Source of the DNA: Spisula solida
Taxonomy: Eukaryota; Mollusca; Bivalvia; Venerida; Mactridae
Assembly: GCA_947247005.1 (NCBI GenBank)
Contig: OX365962.1
Coordinates: 5,987,201 to 6,051,200, forward strand
Length of the DNA stretch: 64,000 nt
Reading direction: 5' to 3'
A program made the position numbers and the translations under genes. Position 1 is the stretch's first letter; every line of letters starts with the position of its first letter. The notes under the pieces were generated by a model. It was not told the DNA's origin. It saw only the letters and a list, made by a program, of their open reading frames with translations, and searched no databases. Below are positions 1-11,916 of the stretch, in pieces.

Positions 1-1475
1 AAAAATATTTATACAGCAAAAATTTAATTAGCTGTGTGAAGGGGAATAACCGAATTATCCAATCGCTACCATTACAATCTTGTTTTCACAGTTACTTCCC
101 TTGGCCTGGCAAAAAAAGTCAAAATAGTGTGAACCGGGTCGGAAAATGAGACATGTGGTACCTGCTTAATACTACCAGTAACAGTGGTGGCATACCACAT
201 AGTAATCCTTGGCAAACACGGTAAGAAAATTATGTCAACTCAAAGTTAAAAACACCAGTAGGTATTTTGGTGACAATTTACATCCCCGGCATTCAGGCAC
301 AGAATGGGTAATATCCACGCTACATAATATGTTTGTGCAAAAATGTCACAGTTTTTGCCCGAACCCGACTCAACTGCTTGGATATACAAGTTGTACTGTT
401 AAGGTCAAAGAAATTGATGGCCTAATATTGTTAAGTTAATCATTATTTTTTAATGAAATCAGTATGAATTCAAAATCAGACGCACATATAAGTATGTTAA
501 GCTTATTCCTTTTGAATGCCGATTTGACAAGTTATAGCAACGAATACTCAGATAACACACACCCAGTGCAATATTGCAATTAACGCACGCTTTCCTCGTG
601 TAGTTATTGCACTCTTGTCAGCTACATCTATGATACAAAAGCTGGGGGAAAAGGCATGGTTAAAGAATTAATCGTGACATTACAGAACAAACAAGTTACA
701 ATATCATAAATAAATATTCTAATATTTGTTTATAAACATGCTTTATTCATATTAATGAATTGCAATCAATAGACAAACCACTGAATTCAAAAAATTATAC
801 GATTTTGATTGGTCGAACTTATCACGGACGCAAGAGGCGTAACCGCACGAACGTTTACGAATGTTTACGTGTTTTTCCAGGCTATTTATAGAACAACAAA
901 TTGACGGTGATGCGATAGGCGTTAGATGGTGACGTTTTTTACGTAAAAACAATGTTTTGTAGTTTTTACAAACTACGCGTCACAAAGGCGAAACAAGTGG
1001 GGGCGGTTTGAGTTATAAAAGGTCGTTCATGTTATTAATTAAAGCTTTCACTAATGACAATTGATTGATTATCAGAGGTCGAATTATATCGACCGCCGTC
1101 GCCCGTTACACCTAGTTTTGAACAAGAATGAAACAAAATAAAAAGAGGCGTGGTTATTTTCGTCTGTGAATAATTATCTAGACGCGTTAACGTTTTAACA
1201 CTAATGTTACTCTGAGCATAAGTATGACGAATTGTTGTTTTCGCCTATGAAAATACATCGTTATAGTTTTTTTGTGTATTATGGGAGATTTTTTTGGAAA
1301 ATTTGTGAACGTTTCATACAATTATCAAACATAATTACTTTAAATGTTTTTCATTCATAAACGATAATGACTATTTTTCTGAGTTTTGCGTCATTTTCAA
1401 TGTAAAATACGATACGAATTTCTATACTGGTACAAATACTTGAACATGTATATTGCGAATACAAATGTACACGCT
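1..1475. other. No supported gene; AT-rich sequence
   Basis: Both strands carry only short chance ORFs. A GC-box-like GGGGGCGG (about 1000) is followed by TTATAAAAGG (1013-1022), which could be a relict promoter, but no start codon with a convincing reading frame follows. Confidence 0.5.
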
Positions 1476-1479
1476 TTAA

Positions 1480-1806
1480 GGAGGTACGCTTGCCTTTTAC
1501 GTATACAACGTTCGAATTTTCTCCGGAACATCTTAAATGCCGGAAAAATCATCTAAACGACATCACAATCATTAAAATGACATGTCACCGGGCTCGTGTT
1601 CGCGATACGCGGTTTTCAAATGACCTATCGTTGTATTTTGTTCATTCGATCCGCATGTTTGGCATATATGACACCAACATATTCATTTTAGGATTTTTTA
1701 TAATATTTCCTCATGTTTTAAGCAATGCACTATATTTGTAAATGTGTATTTGTATTTTCTGTTCACATGAATTTCCGCGCATGTGCAATAGGTAGCGCGG
1801 TCCTCC
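1480..1806. mobile_element. TTAA-flanked MITE, family 'GGAGGTACGC', short copy
   Basis: The element begins GGAGGTACGC and ends in GCGGTCCTCC, an imperfect inverted repeat, with TTAA directly outside each end (1476-1479 and 1807-1810). A longer relative occupies 56626-57522, and the two align over the first ~250 bp and over the right end, which contains GCGCATGNGCA. The TTAA flanks recall piggyBac-type targets, but the termini do not look like classical piggyBac ends. The 83-codon ORF over it is not a gene. Confidence 0.65.
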
Positions 1807-2265
1807 TTAAGCAAAAGCTATATATATATAGGTAATAAATTGTTACAGGCGTATACAATGTTAAATGATGATTTATATTATTTAACGCGCACACACACGA
1901 CTTTGAATTGTAATGTATGAGCGATTGGCTATGCGTTTTATCAAGGACAGTCCTGCACACTCCACCAACTCACTTATAGCAATACATTGTAACGTTTTCG
2001 TTTTAAATTGCATGCTATACATATTCCTATTTTCTAAATTACTTTATATTGAGCTGGTAGAGCATCGGTATGTAGCCTGACAGGTACGGCTTCGCTTGCA
2101 GAGAACGTAACGCCTTTGGCTGGCATTTCGCTGTAAAAATTGTCCTCCGGCCTGTCGCAACACCGCCAAGATATTGATCTAAAATAGCCTTAGAACACGT
2201 AACGGTTCGTGCGGTTACACCACGTGCGTCCGTATAGCGGCCGTCACAACCCACCGTACGTGCAA

Positions 2266-2648
2266 GTACGTGCTGTTCACGTGCAAAAACGTGGGTAAAA
2301 TTTGGGAATCCGTACGTGGTGAGTACGTGCTGTTCACGTTCAAAAACGTGGGCAAAATTTGGGAATCCGTACCTGGTGAGTACGTGCTGTTCACGTGCAA
2401 AAACGTGGGCAAAATTTGGGAATCCGTACGTGGTGAGTACGTGCTGTTCACGTGCAAAAACGTGGGCAAAATTTGGGAATCCGTACGTGGTGAGTACGTG
2501 CTGTTCACGTGGGCAAAATTTGGGAATCCGTTCGTAGTGAGTACGTGCTGTTCACGTGCAAAAACGTGGGCAAAATTTGGGAATCCGTACGTGGTGAGTA
2601 CGTGCTGTTCACATGGGCAAAATTTGGGAATCCGTTCGTAGTGAGTAC
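2266..2648. repeat. 57-bp minisatellite, about 7 copies
   Basis: The unit runs from GTACGTGCTGTTCACGTG through AAAACGTGGGCAAAATTTGG to AATCCGTACGTGGTGA. Two copies lack the segment GTGCAAAAAC. Most units carry a CACGTG palindrome. Because 57 is a multiple of three, several frames stay open on both strands (up to 179 codons); these are not genes. Confidence 0.9.
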
Positions 2649-2849
2649 TGCATCCGTACGTATTTGGGTGCACGCAGACACAACGTAGCGCTTTACGTGT
2701 ATGTGGAACTTTCTTTTTTTTATCCACGAAAAAGCAACATATTTCGTTCAACACTTCCCAGGAGATGTTGGTTTTAGTTTGACTGACTGAGCCGGTAGGC
2801 GTTCGGGACGGGATGCCGTGTTCTTGTTGCTGCTAGATTAGTACGTTGG

Positions 2850-2945
2850 ACATTGTCTGTGCCGCTTATATGTTTTCTGTGCTCGGCTGGTTAAGCTGAG
2901 TGCTGCCTTCCCTGTCTGACTTAATATTATCTTTTTATCAACTTT
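2850..2945 (+). repeat. Interspersed repeat, 'GTGCTGCCTTCCCTGTC' family
   Basis: The block TGAGTGCTGCCTTCCCTGTC recurs at 5730-5835, 17205-17290 and inverted at 33910-33975, with flanking similarity. Probably the body of an old SINE. Confidence 0.55.
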
Positions 2946-3365
2946 ATATAATGTAATGCTGGTTTGTTTTCGTGAATGTAGTATTATAGAGACATTCCCC
3001 ACATTTAGCATAAATTCTATTATCCACTCCTGTATGTAATGAAATGAAAAATGTAATTCAAACACACTGTAAAACTATAAAACTATCACATGTGCACCTA
3101 TGATAATTAAGAAAAAAAATCCAGTTATGATTCTAACACAACCAGCAGTATCACCTCTATAAACTATTGGAATTTGCTCGAATTAGGCCGGTTGCTCGAA
3201 TAATCGCTGCTCGTATTACCGAGGTTTTACTGTAGGAAGCCGAGATGTGCATGCATAACCGTTAAAATACAGTTACGGCAAATAACCTAAAATTATCTGA
3301 GGAACAAAATAGTGCAGTGGTTACCATTTTTTGATATATTGGCTATGTTAGAATCGCTATAATGA

Positions 3366-3513
3366 ATATGTACCTGTGTTTTATCTATAATAAAGCACAC
3401 TCACTTGTTCGGATGCGCACATTAAATCAATCGCGCTACGCACTCGTGATTTAATTACTACGTTCCCTAACTCGTGACAGTGCTTTATTCTACGATAAAA
3501 CACATGTACATAT
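3366..3513. repeat. Foldback element related to the 31.5 and 32.7 kb repeats
   Basis: Two arms (TGTTTTATCTATAATAAAGC on the left; GCTTTATTCTACGATAAAAC on the right) pair imperfectly around a centre containing CGCACTCGTGATTTAAT. The same centre occurs in the palindromic repeats at 31.5 and 32.7 kb and in a half copy near 32400-32437. Confidence 0.6.
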
Positions 3514-3839
3514 GAATTATTTCTTAAATAATTATTTATCGCTTTCAGTGATTCATTACGACACGGTCACTTATAGACGAAGGGAGACAACTAATTCAAG
3601 CTTGTTGACCAATGCTTAATATCTTTAATAATTCTAACAACTTATTTGCCTCGCAGACAGCCACGCCACTTGGCCTTTATGAATGCCTGGGACAGTAGCT
3701 ATTCATTCAATACATGTATTAAAAAACAATTGACCCTCGCTCTGTGGGTCTTGGGTTCGATCATCAGATATAATTCATATTTTTTGCCGCCTTATACCTC
3801 ATGTACTGTAGTGACAGCGACCATATCAGCGCCATTCGA

Positions 3840-3925
3840 GCAATTGTTTTGGAGTTTCTCTGTGGAGCAATCGGTATGGTCGCGGTCACTTTAGGTCGTG
3901 GGTTCGAATCCCTCCCTCTGAGGGT
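3840..3925 (+). repeat. tRNA-like SINE head fragment
   Basis: GTGGGTTCGAATCCCTCCC near 3897-3915 is a close match to a tRNA B box with T-arm. The upstream A box is degenerate. No cloverleaf folds, so this is a SINE relic and not a tRNA gene. Confidence 0.45.
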
Positions 3926-4234
3926 TCATATACGATTTTAAAAACCTAGTATGTATATATTGACGACTATTGTGGCTCGTTACGGAACAATTCAACCGTA
4001 TCGCGAGTAATTTCAATTTTTTAATTATGAAGATTTGATACACACCCGAGTTAGTTCCGTCATTAGCCAAGGAGCACCGAACAGATCCGAACCTATACAC
4101 ATAATAAGACCACCTTATAGTGGAATTCAAACCCATACGGTACGGCGCCCTCGACTAGCATTGCGAAGTATGTAAAACATCAGACTTCTCGGCCATGGTA
4201 ACAACTCGCGAAAAGGCTGCACAAGACTGGTATC

Positions 4235-4365
4235 ATTACATCGTCGGACCCCACGTTTGCTCAGGATACAGAATATGCCCCAGTTCCAGAAGTATGCCTG
4301 GTTCTTTTACGTGCATGATGTAGAGCACCTCGGGTTTTAAAGTCTCGTCAGAAAGACTGTGATAG
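4235..4365. repeat. Interspersed repeat also present at 42.7 kb
   Basis: The segment CCAGTTCCAGAAGNATNCCTG...TCTCGTCAGAAAGACTG reappears at about 42670-42835 with CCAGTTCCAGAAGCATCCCTG and GTCGTCCGAAATACTG. Function unknown. It is followed at 4415-4480 by a - strand tRNA-like B box (GGGTTCGATCCCGC on the - strand). Confidence 0.5.
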
Positions 4366-4545
4366 TAATTTTAGTTATGTTCGGTGGGAAAAACTAGAAA
4401 GCAATTCTGTTTTAATCCGGCTGGATGCGGGATCGAACCCACAACCTTCGGATCAGCAGTCAGTAGCTGTTACCACTGTTATGTTGGTCGTCCTCACAAA
4501 ACTGTACAATAACCCTTGTGAGAAGACACTTTTGACCAAAAGCTA

Positions 4546-4757
4546 TAGTCCAGTCAGGGTAAAAATCCAGTGACGCAGCGGTCCAGTCCACTATAACGGG
4601 GTAAAACCAATTATAAAAGTTTACACTGTACAAACAACTATAATTTCAATGCTAAACTAACATACTATATTCGCTCTACCTGTTTAGACAATGGTTGATA
4701 TTTTTTGTGTACACATGAACTGCAACGTCACTGTCACAATATCCTAACTTGATTGTA
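4546..4757 (+). mobile_element. TA-flanked MITE, family 'TAGTCCAGTCAGGATA', copy 1
   Basis: Terminal inverted repeat TAGTCCAGTCAGG on the left; the right end has decayed. The interior matches copies at 14697-14906 (inverted) and 15792-16011. Confidence 0.8.
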
Positions 4758-5629
4758 GTACTGTATCTATTACATAACTGATACATTATTGAGAACCGGC
4801 GTTTATACTAAACCCCTAATCAAACAGAAACTTCATTTATAGATAGATAGAAACATTCTTTCTTTCTTTATACTTGTGCTATTAACACATCATCACTAAC
4901 TATTCATACACTTTTCTTTTCACATGATACATATATTTTTATACGTGAATAGTATTCACTGTTGTTGAGGGAGAGTTTACACCGCGCTACACGTACTTCA
5001 TTCATTGCATGATAAACGTACGGTGTAAACACCGACTTAACAAAGAGATTTATCCTAACTCATTCGTACAAGGATCCATCAACATTAAATTTATTTCTAT
5101 GTAAATAAAAGTATGAAATAATCCAAAACGACTTCATCAACTCGCTCCGTTCGGTCAACTACTCCGAATGCGTAAATCTAGTAAAATAGTAGTTTCGTAA
5201 ATTACATATAGATCGGGACAATTGATTCATTTCGATTTACAACAAAAATAAACAAATTATTGTTATTTGCTATTGGATGTTAAATCGATTTCCGGGTAAG
5301 CGTTTTTTATTGTTACATACTCTAACATGTATATTACATGTTTTATTATTATTTGTACAATTTTTATGTGTTTTGTTATTTTTTGTTTTAATTGGAGGGA
5401 CGGGGTGTGTATTTCTATTTTCAGCGTTTATAATAAAATTAGGGGTTTTGTTAGTTTTAGAATCGTGAGGACCATTTTGATCTGAACATTCGATTGTTAC
5501 ATACATTTACGATAATTATATTTTTTTTACTTTTGATGTTTTTGTTTTTTGCTTTAACTGGGATAATTAGTTTTAGAGCTTTCTTTGATAATTCCGAGGG
5601 TTCAGTGGGTGTTGGGGTTATTTTGATAT

Positions 5630-5838
5630 ACTATTGAACATGCTATGGTCAAAATAATATATTGGGGGTTCGATCCTAACCTGCGACCAATCATCCAATA
5701 TAAGCGTTCGTCATTATGACCTGGCCCACTTTCATGCAAAACTAGCAATGTGTACATTGTTCTTTTTTGTGTCTTTCGTTCTCTTGCAGTGTCGGTTGAC
5801 TGCTGCCTGTCCCTGTCCGAATTGTTGTTACATTTTTA
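5630..5838 (+). mobile_element. SINE-like element
   Basis: A B-box-like GGGGGTTCGATCCTAAC lies near 5664, followed by a body ending in TGACTGCTGCCTGTCCCTGTCCGA. The body from TTTCATGCAAAACTAGCAA onward is shared with 17205-17290. The A box is not clear. Confidence 0.4.
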
Positions 5839-6217
5839 CCAAATACTAGTCTAGTCACCAAATATTATTCTGGTACTAGTAGATAGCTCCTTTGCTTCGT
5901 GCACATCGTATTGTAATAGTTGCATGTTTAGTTGGTCTACTTTCTGGACAATGAGAATGTGTGGTCTCTACTTGATGGAATTGCATTCGGTAGGATTTCA
6001 ACCCTAAGATAAAAACACGTCTACATTAAAGTTATATATATAATTACACTGTGTCGCATGTGTAATGTTCAACAGTTTTGGTACAGTAAAACTTCACTAA
6101 AATGACCATCATTTGGACCATTTAAACCTGGTCTCTTTATTGAGTTGGTCTCAATTCTGGAAGTTGATAAAATCTCAATAATGTGACCATCCTTGGGACC
6201 CTTGTCAGAAACCATGC

Positions 6218-6471
6218 AGGCCCCGTTCTCCCGAAGCAACTCAACTTGGGCTAAATCTCATCTCAAATATTGTCACGTGTCTTTGAGGTAATTTCCATGA
6301 AAGGTTGTGCTCAAAACTGCCAATACAACACAGAAACGTCATTCTGAGTTTATTACAGCAACAGTTTAAAAGCTCGAAAATCAGATCGATCTAAAATTCT
6401 GAGCCTGATAAGAGCAAAATCTCAATTCGAGTTGAGATTTCTACTTGAGATGCTTCGGGAGATCGGGGCCT
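6218..6471. mobile_element. MITE with AGGCCCCG termini inside the pogo-like element
   Basis: Left end AGGCCCCGTTCTCCCGAAGC and right end complementary to AGGCCCCGATCTCCCGAAGC form a long inverted repeat that continues as AWCTCAA. No clear target duplication. Other copies are not seen here. Confidence 0.75.
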
Positions 6472-6734
6472 GGGCTGGTATATTAAGACAATACTTAGAT
6501 ATTTTGACTTAAATTAAAAAAAAATGAGCTGCACATATTTCTCAAGAAACGAAAAATAACCCACGTTTTCTTTGTAATCATTGTAGCTCTTTATATGTAC
6601 ATAATGGTTCTGAAGTATGTAAAACATTGATAATTTTGATTTTCTTGTTTAGCTGAAACACTTAGGGATAATGTAAGATTTGTAAAAAAAAATCTAAGAT
6701 TTCCCTTAAGATTCTTTCTAAATACCAACCCGGA

Positions 6735-7555
6735 CCTCATTATTGAGTAGGTCTTAATATATGAAGTTGCTAATAGAGCAAAACAGAGGTTATCTCATTA
6801 TTGAGTAGGTTTTAATATATGAAGTTGCTAACAGAGCAAAACAGAGGTTATCTCATTATTGAGTAGGTTTTAATATATGAAGTTGCTAACAGAGCAAAAC
6901 AGAGGTTATCTCATTATTGAGTAGGTTTTAATATTTGAAGTTGCTAACAGAGCAAAACAGAGGTAAGCTCATTATTGAGTAGGTTTTAATATTTGAAGTT
7001 GCTAACAGAGCAAAACAGAGGTAAGCTCATTATTGAGTAGGTTTTAATATATGAAGTTGCTTATAGAGCAAAACAGAGGTAATCTCATTATTGAGTAGGT
7101 TTTAATATATGAAGTTGCTAACAGAGCAAAACAGAGGTAAGCTCATTATTGAGTAGGTTTTAATATATGAAGTTGCTTATAGAGCAAAACAGAGGTAAGC
7201 TCATTATTGAGTAGGTTTTAATATATGAAGTTGCTTATAGAGCAAAACAGAGGTAAGCTCATTATTGAGTAGGTCTTAATGTATGAAGTTGCTAACAGAG
7301 CAAAACAGAGGTAAGCTCATTATTGAGTAGGTTTTAATATATGAAGTTGCTTATAGAGCAAAACAGAGGTTATCTCATTATTGAGTAGGTCTTAATTTAT
7401 AAAGTTGCTAACAGCAAAACAGAGGTAATCTCATTATCGAGTAGGTCTTAATGTATGAAGTTGCTTATAGAGCAAAACAGAGGTAATCTCATTATTGAGT
7501 AGGTTTTAATATATGAAGTTGCTTATAGAGCAAAACAGAGGTAATCTCATTACAA
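6735..7555. repeat. 58-bp minisatellite, about 14 copies
   Basis: Unit TCATTATTGAGTAGGTTTTA...GAAGTTGCTAACAGAGCAAAACAGAGGTTATC. Variants differ at the end (GGTTATC, GGTAAGC, GGTAATC) and in the middle (CTAACAG or CTTATAG). Like variants cluster in neighbouring units, which suggests local copying. Confidence 0.92.
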
Positions 7556-7805
7556 ATGTATTGAGTTGGTATTTATATCTAACTTGCAAGAAGAGCTAAC
7601 TAGCGAAAACGGACCTTAAAATTGTGAGGAGGTTTTATTATTGAGGTGGTCTATGTGTGAGGTTTAACTGTACTGTCAATGTAAGCTGGGTTCAATGACA
7701 TTTAAACATATCAAGTTTATTTCTATTTCAAGTACTCATTATTCTGTACAATTTCAAGTCAATACAGTAAAACCTTTAAAAACGACCATCCTTTTTTATT
7801 TTTGT

Positions 7806-8135
7806 GGCTGGATCGGTGGCCGAGTGGTTAGCGCTCTCGACTACCAATGTCCCTGGTTTGAATCTCGACCGGAAATTTCAGAAACGCTTGTCAGTGTTTC
7901 CCATCCAACTAGAGATGAATTACTTGGAAATCCAGAGGTAGTCTCGTGTGTATCGGTGCTATACGCCGGACACGTTAACAATCCAAGGAGTCTATTCGGA
8001 AAGAGCTAGGACAGCCCGCACGGATTCCTTGTTTCACAAAAACGTTCTGTCTCTACCCTAGAAACCGGAAGTCATTGGCAACCTAGACAGGAATAAAACC
8101 GAATGGCCACACACTACAACTGTCTCAGTCGAACG
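7806..8135 (+). mobile_element. tRNA-derived SINE, family S2, fullest copy
   Basis: Head with A box TGGCCGAGTGG and B-box-like GGTTTGAATCT, as in a Leu/Ser-type tRNA, followed by a body shared with 13171-13375, 19641-19962 and 46186-46316. Body hallmarks are CCCATCCAACTAGAGATGAA, GGTAGTCTCGTGTGTATCGG and CGCACGGATTCCTTG. The 104-codon ORF across it is accidental. Confidence 0.75.
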
Positions 8136-8164
8136 GAACAAAATTATTGAGGTGACGTTACAAT

Positions 8165-8379
8165 CAGTGTAGCAATACCACGTGACTTTTGGCTACAGTT
8201 CCAAGGCGAAAGTTGTAAACATTGGAAAATAAAATAGCATATATACTATATAGTACTTTATTTCTTCATCAATTTCTATGAAATATACGCCACGCTAAGG
8301 GGGGAATTATTTGTTTTCCATGAAATATAAGATCTCTTTCAGCAGCCTTAGCCGAAAGTCACGTGGTATTGCTACACTG
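8165..8379. mobile_element. MITE, family 'CAGTGTAGCAATACCACGTG', copy 1
   Basis: Perfect 25-bp terminal inverted repeats beginning CAGTGTAGCAATACCACGTG, 215 bp in all. Each terminus carries a CACGTG palindrome. No clear target duplication. Relatives: 12643-13066, one end at 58260-58336, and 61362-61472. Confidence 0.9.
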
Positions 8380-9174
8380 AAAATGATGCTAACTAATCAG
8401 GACACCATAGGTACAATAAAGCTCACTAGAAGGATCGCGTCAATCTATAGTACGACCTCCTTAAAGGAAGACCACAATTTTATCAGGACATTTTCATTGT
8501 TTCGATTTTTATTCAATCTCAATATTTAGACCAACTCAATATAAAGACCAATTATCAATGATCCAAAGTGTGGTCTTATTATTGAGACTTTTGCTGTTAT
8601 TCTTGCTAAATTATCTAAAAATGTCCAAGTTTTACCAGATTATGAGTTATTGAAAAGTGTATAAATTCGTGTCGTGAAAATATTCTCGAATTTAGCTAAT
8701 TTGCGAAATTTGCTAACATTTCAGTTAGCGTAAATTTTGGCCTACAAGAAATTGTTCCGAGACATAGAACAAATCGCTAATACAATTGTTCGCATGTTAA
8801 ATGTCTAAAATTAAAAATCGCTAACAGTTTGACCCGCGGAAATTTCAACTTATACAGTGAAAGACACGTGGTTTCAATGGAATTTACGACATCCATACAA
8901 TATTAATTATATACTCAATAATTATGACGTTTAGTGTTTCTGTTAAACTGTCATCTCTTTTTAATGGCGGCTCTTAAAATACCTCCGAATTTCGTAGCCT
9001 TCGAGTCATCGGTTAGATGAAATATTCGAGTTAACGGGAAGTTTGAAAGACGACTTTTTAATATTTCTATGATAGCGGGGTAACAACATAATAAAATGAT
9101 AATAATAATCAAGTAATTTTAACAATGATATAATAATGAAATAATAATAGTAATAATAATAATTTTATTCGTGC

Positions 9175-9715
9175 TTAAAATCGAGCCACGAGAACTCGAA
9201 TTATCAAGCGTATTAGGACGTTTCGAGTTATCAGGGGTAATACTGTAATGAATTAAGGAGACTTCGAGTTATCAATCGTACTTGGATGCTTCGAGTTATC
9301 GCGAATATCAATATAGTAGGATAACCATTGTTCCTACATTTAAGCCACGAAAACTTCCTGTTATCATTTGTACTAAGACGTTTCGACTTATCGGGGTTAA
9401 TGCTATAATAAGCTCATATTCGTTCCAACATTCGAGCCTTGAATACTTCGAGTTACCAATCGTACGAGGACATGTCGAGTTCGAGTTTTCGGGGCGAACA
9501 CTTACAATGCATTTATAATTGGTCCCTACAGTAGAGCCACGGATACTTCGAGTTATAGATCGTACTCGAAAGTTTTTTGTTTTGGGGGTAACACTGTACA
9601 TTTTTTTGTATCATCAAACTTGGACTCGTCCCTACATTAGAGCCACATACATTTCGAGTTATGAGATATACTAGGAAGTTTCGAGTTATCCAGGTAACAC
9701 TGTAATAAACTTATA
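9175..9715. repeat. Degenerate ~100-bp tandem repeat, about 5 copies
   Basis: Blocks of GAGCCACG...TTCGAGTTATC...GGGGTAACACTGTA recur near 9183, 9339, 9433, 9534 and 9641. GTTACCCCGATAACTCGA (- strand) with CAGTGT resembles a pogo-like terminus, so this may be an array of decayed pogo-like ends. ORFs here are artefacts. Confidence 0.7.
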
Positions 9716-10553
9716 ACTATGTCACTTTCGACATTTTTGTACATATTTGTTTATTTCGACCGGTTACACCTTCATAATTGAGCGTTTTTCTACGCAAATT
9801 TTGGCTTAAAAACATGAAATATCGGTGTGGATATCCTTTATGACACAAATGACTAACACACTGCGCGTATAAATAAAACTTATATTTGTAAGAAAGGCGA
9901 TCAGTCATCTGAGTGAATGTTCGCAAAATCTAAATATTATATAATTATGAGTGATGGACGATGGTGCTCTCACGAAATTCGTGTTTTTTTCTCAATGTCA
10001 TTCACACGACTCGTTATATAGCTGTTGGTCTTGTTGGTTTCACAAGTTTTTGTGTGTATTATTTTGTAAGCTTAATTTGTGTTCATGAACCTCTAAATGT
10101 AGAATCACTGACCTTTGCATGTTTGTCTTTTAAGATTTCTCAGGTGGTTCAGTTTGCTTTGGCCTCGACATGGTTTGGCATTGAGTTCAGGACGGGGAAT
10201 GGTCTGACGGCTTGTCCCTAGTTATTGAGACTGTTTCAATCGGTACAAAATCGGTATCGCAAAATGAAATTGTTCGGAGTTTATAACTGCTTATTTCAGA
10301 TCCACTCGGAAAAATATCTAAGAAGCTTTGTGAATACGCGCCTCGTTCTCCAATGTGGGTTATTTAATAATTTTTAAATTTATTTCATTGGTACTTTTCT
10401 TAAACGGTAACTTGCCACACCCTGTCTCCTGCAGGTCTGTCTAGCCCCTCCATGCTTTATTTCTGGCATCAACAGGTTCCATCGTGTGTAAACTACTGAC
10501 CCTCTACAAACTAGCCAGACATTCCTCTCTCTTAACCAGTCTGTATAGCAGAT

Positions 10554-10943
10554 GCACGTGATTTGCGCAGCGATAAGTAGCACGTGATTTGCGCAGCGAT
10601 GTGCAGCATGTGATTTGCGCAGCGATGATTAGCACGTGGTTTGCGCAGCGATGATTAGCACGTGGTTTGCGCAGCGATGATTAGCACGTGGTTTGCGCAG
10701 CGATGATTAGCACGTGATTTGCGCAGCGATGATTAGCACGTGATTTACTCAGCGATGATTAGCACGTGATTTGCGCAGGGATGATTAGCACGTTGTTTGC
10801 GCAGCGATGATTAGCACGTGGTTTGCGCAGCGATGATTAGCACGTGGTTTGCGCAGCGATGATTAGCACGTGGTTTGCGCAGCGATGATTAGCACGTGAT
10901 TTGCGCAGCGATGATTAGCACGTGGTTTGCGCAGCGAGTACTA
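10554..10943. repeat. 26-bp minisatellite, 15 copies
   Basis: Unit CACGTGRTTTGCGCAGCGAT plus GATTAG. Almost every copy contains both CACGTG and TGCGCA palindromes, giving a dense row of E-box-like sites. Confidence 0.93.
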
Positions 10944-11294
10944 GTAGCACATGAATAAGTACTACATATGTACTAATAAATACTCAAATTGAGATTTATA
11001 ACTCGCCTAATGACTTCAGCTGTTTAAGATTTTGTTTGAAGCTTATGCGAGTAAACAAATACGTTTAATGCACTACAATTCAAAGAAAAGACACAAGACG
11101 ACCCAGTAAGGACCATTGAAGGCAATAATAAAACATATTAATAATATTAATAATAAAGACTTTATTTTACGAAGAAACTCATTTGACAATTAAATTAAAT
11201 GGCAATCTTCCATGAGATCCTCAAACATGATATTTATTGACAGGTGGTCACTCTATCCAGGTCAATTTCCATTGAAAAATGGTCTGGTGTGAAG

Positions 11295-11655
11295 TCAGTA
11301 AAGGTGGTCTTTGTAGACAAGTTTTGTAGTGGTAGTCTTTGTAGACAAGTTTTGTAGTGGTAGTCTTTGAAGACAAGTTTTGTAATGGTAGTCTTTGAAA
11401 ACAAGTTTTGTAATGGTAGTTTTTGTAGACAAGTTTTGTAATGGTAGTCTTTGAAGACAAGTTTTGTAATGGTAGTCTTTGAAAACAAGTTTTGTAATGG
11501 AAGTTTTTGTAGACAAGTTTTGTAATGGAAGTCTTTGGAGACAAGTTTTGTAATGGAAGTCTTTGAAGACAAGTTTTGTAATGGTAGTCTTTGAAGACAA
11601 GTTTTGTAATGGTAGTCTTTGAAGACAAGTTTTGTAATGGTAGTCTTTGTAGACA
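11295..11655. repeat. 28-bp minisatellite, about 13 copies
   Basis: Unit AAGTTTTGTAATGGTAGTCT plus TTGAAGAC. No stop occurs in any - strand frame of the unit, so three overlapping ORFs of 101-140 codons appear; none is a gene. A SINE is inserted at its right edge. Confidence 0.93.
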
Positions 11656-11662
11656 AGTTTTA

Positions 11663-11916
11663 TTTAAGATCGGTTGTGAAACAATTTTTCCGACTTGTAT
11701 TAATCACTCTCGACACATCATTCATGATGTTATAACCATCTCTATGTGTGAGTATGAGAGAAGAGAAGCCAAGTTCTGTTTCATGCTAAGCTTCTAGCAA
11801 GGGAGTTTGCGGTACCGTTTATATTTCGTCTTTGGTATGTCGTAGTCTGGGATCGAACCCGGGACTTCCCGCACTCGAAGCGGGCGCTCTACCGCTACGC
11901 TATCGATGAGGCGGTT
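11663..11916 (-). mobile_element. tRNA-derived SINE, family S1, full-length copy
   Basis: On the - strand the head has A box TAGCGTAGCGG, an anticodon-stem-like CCCGCTTCGAGTGCGGG and B box GGTTCGATCCC. The acceptor arms do not pair, so it is not a functional tRNA. The body runs through ACATACCAAAGACGAAA to the 3' end, about CGATCTTAAA. Shorter copies at 24604-24814 and 36796-37024 share this body, which confirms an interspersed element. Confidence 0.85.

Larger units (their letters stand above)
6084..7670 (+). mobile_element. Non-autonomous pogo/Tigger-like element with internal minisatellite
   Basis: Left end CAGTAAAACTTCACT and right end AGGTTTAACTG are inverted repeats, each with TA directly outside (6082-6083 and 7671-7672). 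This is the pattern of Tc1/mariner-superfamily pogo/Tigger elements. No transposase reading frame remains. The interior holds an inserted MITE (6218-6471) and a 58-bp array (about 6735-7555) whose unit ATTGAGTAGGT resembles sequence near both ends (ATTGAGTTGGT, ATTGAGGTGGT), so the array probably grew from the element itself. Confidence 0.75.
7765..8600 (+). mobile_element. Second pogo-like element, interrupted by a SINE and a MITE
   Basis: CAGTAAAACCTTTAAAAACG at 7765 follows a TA and matches the left end of the 6084 element. ATTGAGTTGGT-type sequence (on the - strand) reappears after the insertions, near 8530-8590. A clean right terminus was not found. Confidence 0.45.

Noticed and set aside
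2215..2754. 179-codon ORF on the - strand
   Set aside because: Produced by a 57-bp (19-codon) minisatellite; both strands and several frames are open.
11234..11656. Three overlapping - strand ORFs of 101-140 codons
   Set aside because: The 28-bp repeat has no stop in any - strand frame; no unique coding sequence.
11840..11916. tRNA-Ser(CGA)-like gene on the - strand
   Set aside because: A and B boxes and a CGA anticodon loop are present, but the acceptor arm does not pair, no long variable arm exists, and the downstream body recurs at 24.6 and 36.8 kb: it is a SINE head.
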